Positions 39,204 to 43,858 of a DNA stretch of 43,858 nucleotides are shown in pieces. The stretch lies in assembly GCA_003021975.1 (NCBI GenBank), contig PXRR01000040.1:29335-73192 (forward strand). Reading direction: 5' to 3'. Position 1 is the first letter of the stretch; each line of letters opens with the position of its first letter. Below the pieces are notes generated by a model. That model had not been told where the DNA came from and did not search any database. It saw only the letters and a list, made by a program, of their open reading frames with translations. Both the position numbers and the translations under genes were made by a program. The DNA comes from Halobacteriales archaeon QS_5_70_17 (GTDB taxonomy: Archaea > Halobacteriota > Halobacteria > Halobacteriales > Haloarculaceae).

Positions 39204-40916
39204 TCAGGCCGACATCGAGAAGACCGCCAGCCGGTCGTCGCGCGGGCCGCGACGGAGCCAGCCGCTGCCGCCGATCTGGATGGCGACGTACTGCTTCTCG
39301 GTGCCGGGGTCGTACCAGCTCACCGGGCTCGAGGAGATGGCCTTGTCGCCGGTGTCGAACTCCCAGAGCCGGTCGCCGGTCTCGCCGTCGTAGGCGATGA
39401 AGTCGCCGTTCTGCGTGCCGGCGAACATCAGTCCCTCCGTCGTCGACATCGTGCCGCCCCAGAGGTAGGTCTCGCTGTCGATCCAGTCGCGCCAGACGCG
39501 CTCGCCGGTCGCCGGATCGAGGGCCGTGATCGAGGCGATGTGGCCGTTGTACTCGTCGGGCATCGCCTCGGTCTCGTCCTCGAGGATGCCGCCCCAGTAC
39601 TTCTTGCCCTCCTCGAACTCCTCGAAGCGCCACCAGGCCTCCTGGGCGTTGTTGTGCATCTTGTAGTAGATGAGGCCGGTCTCGTGGCAGTAGGTCGGCG
39701 GCTGCCAGTCGTTGCCGCCCATCCCGCCGGGCATGAACGTCCCGCGGCGCCCCTCGTCGATGTGCGGGATCATGCTGAACATGTTCAGCTGCTGGACGGC
39801 CGGCTCGGAGCGCTCGATGAGCTGGCCGGTCTCGGCGTCGACGGTGTACGCCCACCCGGTCTTGCCGGCGTCGACGACGACGTCCTTGGTCTGGTTGCGG
39901 TGTCCGATTTCCAGGTCCTCGATGTACACCCGCGGACACGCGGAGTCGTAGTCCCAGACGTCGTGGGGCGACTCCTGGTGGAACCAGAGCCGCTCGCCCG
40001 TCTCGGCGTCGAGACAGAGCGTCCCCGCCGTGTTGCGGTTCGGTCCCGGCCGGACCGATCCGTCGAAGTCCGGGCCGGGGTTGCCGATCGGCATGTAGAG
40101 GCGGTCGCGCTCCTCGTCGTAGGTGGCGGTCATCCAGTTGGTGCCCGCCGCCTGGCTGATCGAGTCGCCGACCCACTCCTCCTCGGGGCAGGTGCGGGTG
40201 AACCACTTCTCGTCGCCGGTCTCGGCGTCGATGGCGGTGTGGAACCCGCGCACGCCGTACTCGCCGCCGGCGCTGCCGGTGTAGATCGTCCCCTCGTGGA
40301 CGATCGGCGCCCACGTCGCCGAGTAGCCCCGCTCGTGGTCGGCCGTGGAGTGGTACCACTGCTCCTCGCCGGTGTAGCGGTCGAGCGCGACGACCCCCGA
40401 GTCGAGGGTCATCATGTAGACCTTGTCCTGCCAGACGGCCACCCCGCGGTTGTTGTCGTCACAGCACAGCATGACGTCCGAGGGGACGGCGTAGGTGTAG
40501 CTCCAGAGCACCTCGCCCTCCCGCGGGTCGATGGCCTTGAGGTGGTTGGGGCCGTTGGACTGGTACATGATCGGCGGATCGCCGGGAACGATCACCGGCG
40601 ATCCCTCCATGCTCGACCCCGCGCCGACGTGCATCTCGTACTCGAGTTCGAGATCCGAGACGTTGTCCTTCGTGATGACGTCGGCGGTCGTGTAGCGGTG
40701 CTGCTTGTAGCCGCCCCCGTACATCAGCCACGCTTCCTCGTTCTCGGCCGAGTCGCTCAGCATCTCCTGGGTGACGTCCTCCTCGGGGATGCGATCGATG
40801 TCGTGCTGGTGGGTGACTGACTTGTCGGGAGATCCCAGTACTCGATACCCGTTGTCCGTTTCTCGAACGACCGTGTCCTGTGCGGCCTTGACGGCCCTGT
40901 CTTCTTCAATTGACAT
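39204..40916 (-). CDS. PQQ-dependent alcohol dehydrogenase-like quinoprotein, lanthanide-type motif, no signal peptide
   Basis: A 570-residue eight-bladed propeller protein with several blade motifs such as AIDAETGDEKW, CLDAETGERLW and ALDPATGERVW. It keeps the methanol/ethanol dehydrogenase active site: vicinal Cys151-Cys152, metal Glu219 (GSAGGEYGVRG), metal Asn279 (GNPGP), catalytic Asp322 and a second Asp324 (WDYDSA). Asp at +2 marks lanthanide-dependent enzymes such as XoxF. It should oxidise an alcohol with PQQ, but there is no Sec/Tat signal, unusual for the class. The ATG is ten bases after an unknown gene (40927-41841), so they form an operon. No PQQ synthesis genes or cytochrome are seen. 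Confidence 0.85.
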   Translation of the reverse strand: MSIEEDRAVKAAQDTVVRETDNGYRVLGSPDKSVTHQHDIDRIPEEDVTQEMLSDSAENEEAWLMYGGGYKQHRYTTADVITKDNVSDLELEYEMHVGAGSSMEGSPVIVPGDPPIMYQSNGPNHLKAIDPREGEVLWSYTYAVPSDVMLCCDDNNRGVAVWQDKVYMMTLDSGVVALDRYTGEEQWYHSTADHERGYSATWAPIVHEGTIYTGSAGGEYGVRGFHTAIDAETGDEKWFTRTCPEEEWVGDSISQAAGTNWMTATYDEERDRLYMPIGNPGPDFDGSVRPGPNRNTAGTLCLDAETGERLWFHQESPHDVWDYDSACPRVYIEDLEIGHRNQTKDVVVDAGKTGWAYTVDAETGQLIERSEPAVQQLNMFSMIPHIDEGRRGTFMPGGMGGNDWQPPTYCHETGLIYYKMHNNAQEAWWRFEEFEEGKKYWGGILEDETEAMPDEYNGHIASITALDPATGERVWRDWIDSETYLWGGTMSTTEGLMFAGTQNGDFIAYDGETGDRLWEFDTGDKAISSSPVSWYDPGTEKQYVAIQIGGSGWLRRGPRDDRLAVFSMSA

Positions 40917-40926
40917 TGTATTGTAG

Positions 40927-41841
40927 TTATCTCGCTTCGCTGGGAGCGCGCATCTCGTCGGTAATCCGATACGCGTCCCGGCAGACCTCTTCCTGATTGA
41001 TGATCGCGATCGCAGCACCCGCGGACAGCGCCGCGGTCAACTGGTTGTCGTCGAGCGATTCCTCCTCGTCGTCGGCGACTTCGAGGGCGCCTCTCGTCAT
41101 GAGGTACAGCCCGCCGAGCATCGCCTTGACGTCCCAGTAGGCGTCGTCGAGGATCTCCTCGGTGATGAGCACCTGCTTCTGCCAGAGGTGGACGTCGAGG
41201 GTTCTGATCCAGAGCAGCGCGCCGCCCATCGCCCGCTGGTAGAGCGGCGGTACGTCCTCGACGTTGAACTCCACGCCCTCCGGAATCTCGGTGGTCGGGA
41301 CCCACCGGGCCAGCCGGGTGTCGTTGTTTGTCACGCTCGCGACGAGCGCGGTCTGCTCGCGGTCGTCGAACCCGGCGTCGGTCAACTCTCCGGTCAGGTC
41401 GTCGGACTCGATGAGAGTCCGCGCGGTGTCCTTGATGTGATCGGACGTGAACCGCGGAGAGTTGACGTCGACGCTCTCGAAGAAGCCGACCTCGAGCAGG
41501 TGGTCGTACACCCGCCAACCGGGCGCGGCTACCTCGCGGTAGAGCTCCTCCGGTTCACGGTCACCGTCGGGGATTCCCTTCTCCCTGACCTCGGGGAGTC
41601 GCTCGATCCGTTCGGCGATGTTCCGGAGTTCCCGTTCGAGGAGTTCGGCGTCGAGTCTCCCCTCCAGGTCGCTCCGTACTGCCTCCCCGAGGGATGCGAA
41701 CGCCGGATCGGCGCTCGCCTCGACGGCGTCGCTCATCTCCGCGAGCGACAGGGAATCGCCGCTCTCCTCGTCGATACCGAGCGTCTTTGCCAGTTGCCGC
41801 TGTTCCTCGGGCGTCACCTGTGGCGTGCTCCCATCGGCCAT
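40927..41841 (-). CDS. Unknown helical protein, operon partner of the quinoprotein
   Basis: A 304-residue acidic protein I do not recognise. It has an N-terminal helical region (LSLAEMSDAVEASADPAFASL), a middle with DVNSPRFTSDHIKDTARTLIES, VTNNDTRLARWVPTTEIPEG, and a C-terminal helical half with moderately hydrophobic stretches (YQRAMGGALLWIRTLDVHLW, YWDVKAMLGGLYLMTRGALEV, LTAALSAGAAIAIINQEEV). No signal peptide and no convincing transmembrane helix. It precedes the quinoprotein gene by ten bases and is the first gene of the operon, so it is likely a chaperone, subunit or membrane tether for it. A TATA-like gctatatcatg (41872-41882) lies 31-41 bases upstream. Confidence 0.75.
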   Translation of the reverse strand: MADGSTPQVTPEEQRQLAKTLGIDEESGDSLSLAEMSDAVEASADPAFASLGEAVRSDLEGRLDAELLERELRNIAERIERLPEVREKGIPDGDREPEELYREVAAPGWRVYDHLLEVGFFESVDVNSPRFTSDHIKDTARTLIESDDLTGELTDAGFDDREQTALVASVTNNDTRLARWVPTTEIPEGVEFNVEDVPPLYQRAMGGALLWIRTLDVHLWQKQVLITEEILDDAYWDVKAMLGGLYLMTRGALEVADDEEESLDDNQLTAALSAGAAIAIINQEEVCRDAYRITDEMRAPSEAR

Positions 41842-42076
41842 TGAATCACCACGTTACTAGGTAGTCTGTCTCATGATATAGCTTGCCAAAGACCTATAAC
41901 ATCTTTAGAATAACATTTTATGTAAACATGTAGTCCTATCAAAACTCGCGGACTGTAGATGTGTTGAAATTTATAATATGTAGAATATTACATTTCCCGG
42001 GTTCCGATCGACCGCCGGCCGCTCGCGGGACGTTGATTTATGCCCGTCGGGTGGTGAGTGGGGGTATCACCGAACG
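41842..42076. promoter_or_regulatory. AT-rich divergent promoter region with repeated ATGTA motifs
   Basis: 235 bases between the quinoprotein operon and cdc48. From about 41870 to 41997 it is AT-rich, rare in this window. It holds a TATA-like element for the operon (41872-41882), several ATGTA motifs (41920-41932 and near 41957 and 41979) and the inverted repeat TGTA-N6-TACA at 41979-41992. A TATA-like gatttatg (about 42034-42041) lies about 40 bases before cdc48. No gene seen. Confidence 0.6.
41979..41992. promoter_or_regulatory. Candidate operator, TGTA-N6-TACA inverted repeat
   Basis: TGTAGAATATTACA is an imperfect palindrome inside the AT-rich region between the quinoprotein operon and cdc48. 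Its form suits a dimeric winged-helix or HTH regulator; no regulator gene adjoins it, so the link is a guess. Confidence 0.35.
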
Positions 42077-43858
42077 ATGGATCTGACCGTCGAACCGCCG
42101 CAATCGGGCGATATCGGCGACGGCGTCGCGACGCTACCCCGAACGGCGCTGTCCGAACTCGGCATCGAGAGCGGCGACTACGTTCTCCTCCGGGGGGCCG
42201 ACGACGCGGCGGTCGCCCAGGTGGTGCCCGCCGCCGACGCCGCCGGTACCGTCCGCGCCGACGAACTCCTCCGGCGGACCGCCGGTGCCGACGTCGGCGA
42301 CGAGGTGACTGTCGAGGCCGCCGCCGTCGAGTCCGGCGAGGAGATCACCGTCGCCATGCCCGAGGACCTCGACGTGGAGGGGAACCCCGCCCTCTACTTC
42401 CGGGACGAACTCATCGGCCGGGCGGTCACGGAGGGCCAGACGGTCCCGGTCGAGGTCGACGAGGGGACCGCCGACGGCACCCGGACGCGGTACGTCCCCG
42501 TGACGATCACCGCGACGGAACCCGCCGAGGCCGTCGTCGTCCGCGACTGGACGAAGATCCGCGTCTCGACGACGGCGACCGCCGACGAGATATCGGTCGA
42601 CGACGGCGCCGGCGGGGCGCTCCCGACCGGCGTCACTTACGCCGACGTGGGCGGCCTCGACGAGGAACTCGAACAGGTCCGCGAGATGATCGAACTGCCG
42701 GTGCGCCACCCGGACCTCTTCGGCCGCCTCGGCGTCGATCCGCCCAAGGGCGTGTTGCTGCACGGTCCGCCGGGGACGGGGAAGACGCTGCTGGCCCGGG
42801 CGGTCGCAAACGAGACCGACGCCCACCTCGAGGTGATCAGCGGGCCGGCGATCGTCTCGAAGTACTACGGCGAGAGCGAGGAGCGCCTGCGGGAGGCGTT
42901 CGCGGAGGCTGCGGCGAACGCCCCCGCGATCGTCTTGATCGACGACCTCGACTCCATCGCCGGCCCCCGCGAGAGCGGCGGGGACGTCGAGGGCCGGATC
43001 GTCGCCCAGCTGCTCAGCCTCCTCGACGACCTCGGCGACAAGCGAGTGGTAGTCGTCGGCGCGACCAACCGGGTGGACGCGATCGACCCGGCGCTGCGCC
43101 GGCCCGGGCGGTTCGACCGGGAGATCGAGATCGGCGTCCCCGACCGGGCGGGCCGCGAGGAGATCCTCGCCATCCATACCCGCGGGATGCCCCTGGCCGA
43201 CGACGTCGACCTCGCGTCCCTCGCCGAGCGCACCCACGGCTACGTCGGCGCCGACCTCGCGAACCTCGCCAGGGAAAGCGCCATGCACGCTCTCCGGCGC
43301 GTCCGCCCCGACGACGGGGACGCCGTCGACCCCGCGACGCTCGCGGCCCTCGAGGTGACCGCCGAGGACGTCGCGGCCGCCCGGCAGGGGACCGACCCCT
43401 CGGCGCTGCGGGAGGTGTTCGTGGAGGTGCCCGACGTCGAGTGGTCGGACGTCGGCGGTCTCGAGGAGACGAAAGCGCGCCTCCGGGAGACCATCCAGTG
43501 GCCGCTGGAGTACCCCGACGCCTACCAGTGCGTCGACCTCACGCCGGCGAAGGGGGTATTGCTGTACGGGCCGCCCGGTACCGGGAAGACGCTGCTGGCG
43601 AAAGCGGTGGCCAACGAGGCCCAGTCGAACTTCATCTCGATCAAGGGCCCCGAACTGCTGGACAAGTACGTCGGGGAAAGCGAGAAGGGAGTCCGCGACA
43701 TCTTCGAGAAGGCGCGAGCGAACGCGCCGGCGGTGGTGTTTTTCGACGAGATCGACGCGATCGCGGCCGAGCGTGGCAGCGGCGCCGGCGACGCGGGCGT
43801 CTCCGAGCGGGTGGTCTCGCAGTTGCTGACGGAACTCGACGGCCTCGAGGAGCTCGAG
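42077..43858 (+). CDS. Cdc48/VCP-family AAA ATPase, truncated by window end
   Basis: 594 codons are present; the frame stays open at the right edge. It has an N-terminal double-psi barrel and CDC48_2 domain to about residue 190 ([31 protein letters not shown]). D1 has Walker A GPPGTGK (230-236), pore loop [10 protein letters not shown], Walker [10 protein letters not shown] (Asp289-Asp290) and [13 protein letters not shown]2 has Walker A GPPGTGK (498-504) and Walker [12 protein letters not shown] (Asp557-Glu558). The D1 Walker B catalytic Glu is Asp, so D1 hydrolysis may be slow. Cdc48 unfolds proteins, in archaea partly for the proteasome. Haloarchaea have several paralogues; this may be one of the divergent ones. 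Confidence 0.92.
   Translation, partial: MDLTVEPPQSGDIGDGVATLPRTALSELGIESGDYVLLRGADDAAVAQVVPAADAAGTVRADELLRRTAGADVGDEVTVEAAAVESGEEITVAMPEDLDVEGNPALYFRDELIGRAVTEGQTVPVEVDEGTADGTRTRYVPVTITATEPAEAVVVRDWTKIRVSTTATADEISVDDGAGGALPTGVTYADVGGLDEELEQVREMIELPVRHPDLFGRLGVDPPKGVLLHGPPGTGKTLLARAVANETDAHLEVISGPAIVSKYYGESEERLREAFAEAAANAPAIVLIDDLDSIAGPRESGGDVEGRIVAQLLSLLDDLGDKRVVVVGATNRVDAIDPALRRPGRFDREIEIGVPDRAGREEILAIHTRGMPLADDVDLASLAERTHGYVGADLANLARESAMHALRRVRPDDGDAVDPATLAALEVTAEDVAAARQGTDPSALREVFVEVPDVEWSDVGGLEETKARLRETIQWPLEYPDAYQCVDLTPAKGVLLYGPPGTGKTLLAKAVANEAQSNFISIKGPELLDKYVGESEKGVRDIFEKARANAPAVVFFDEIDAIAAERGSGAGDAGVSERVVSQLLTELDGLEELE

Noticed and set aside
1-43858. CRISPR array, insertion sequence or tRNA-associated integration
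   Set aside because: No regularly spaced repeats, transposase, integrase or tRNA gene was seen.

Overview
The window is chromosomal DNA from a halophilic archaeon (class Halobacteria). The signs are very high GC with strong third-position GC/C bias, acidic proteins, TATA boxes about 25-32 bases before start codons with little or no leader, Tat lipoprotein and PGF-CTERM surface proteins, a halophilic 2Fe-2S ferredoxin, a UbaA-type SAMP-activating enzyme, a ThiD-ThiN fusion and a Cdc48 ATPase. I cannot name the genus. No tRNA, rRNA, insertion sequence or CRISPR array is visible.

Layout. (1) 1-8950 is a surface-glycan locus: WecB-type epimerase, three glycan-related transferases, three alkaline-phosphatase/sulfatase superfamily proteins, a methyltransferase and a Wzx-like flippase. 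The minus-strand operon 8947-4973 is lower in GC than its surroundings. (2) 9090-12327 holds an AIR-synthase-like protein, a thioredoxin-fold protein, thiDN and a zinc-ribbon miniprotein. (3) 12448-17667 is a tightly coupled mutS - NUDIX - mutL operon; mutL carries an apparent +1 frameshift in its linker. (4) 17756-25400 is a mix of surface protein, PsiE-like membrane protein, two short-chain dehydrogenases, rhodanese-metallo-beta-lactamase fusion, ferritin-like protein, thioesterase and several conserved haloarchaeal proteins of unknown role. (5) 25521-27747 holds a cobalamin-binding protein, a JAMM protease (candidate desampylase) and, tail to tail with it, the E1-like UbaA. (6) 29135-33935 is a probable pyrimidine/thiamine-precursor uptake module: a winged-helix regulator fused to a substrate-binding domain, one ATPase, two permeases in two convergent operons, and a Tat lipoprotein binding protein homologous to the regulator's sensor domain. 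(7) 34056-39079 holds small regulators, a cation-exchanger-like protein, a phosphotransferase, a membrane zinc-ribbon protein and ferredoxin. (8) 39204-41841 is a two-gene operon of a leader-less quinoprotein dehydrogenase with a lanthanide-type Asp-Tyr-Asp motif and an unrecognised partner. (9) 42077 to the right edge is a Cdc48-family ATPase, cut by the window end, with an altered Walker B motif in its first ATPase domain.

The most unusual points are the regulator/transporter module with a shared sensor fold, the quinoprotein operon with its unknown partner, the frameshifted mutL within a mutS-NUDIX-mutL operon, and the adjacency of a candidate desampylase and the sampylation E1. All functional statements come from reading motifs by eye; no database search was possible.
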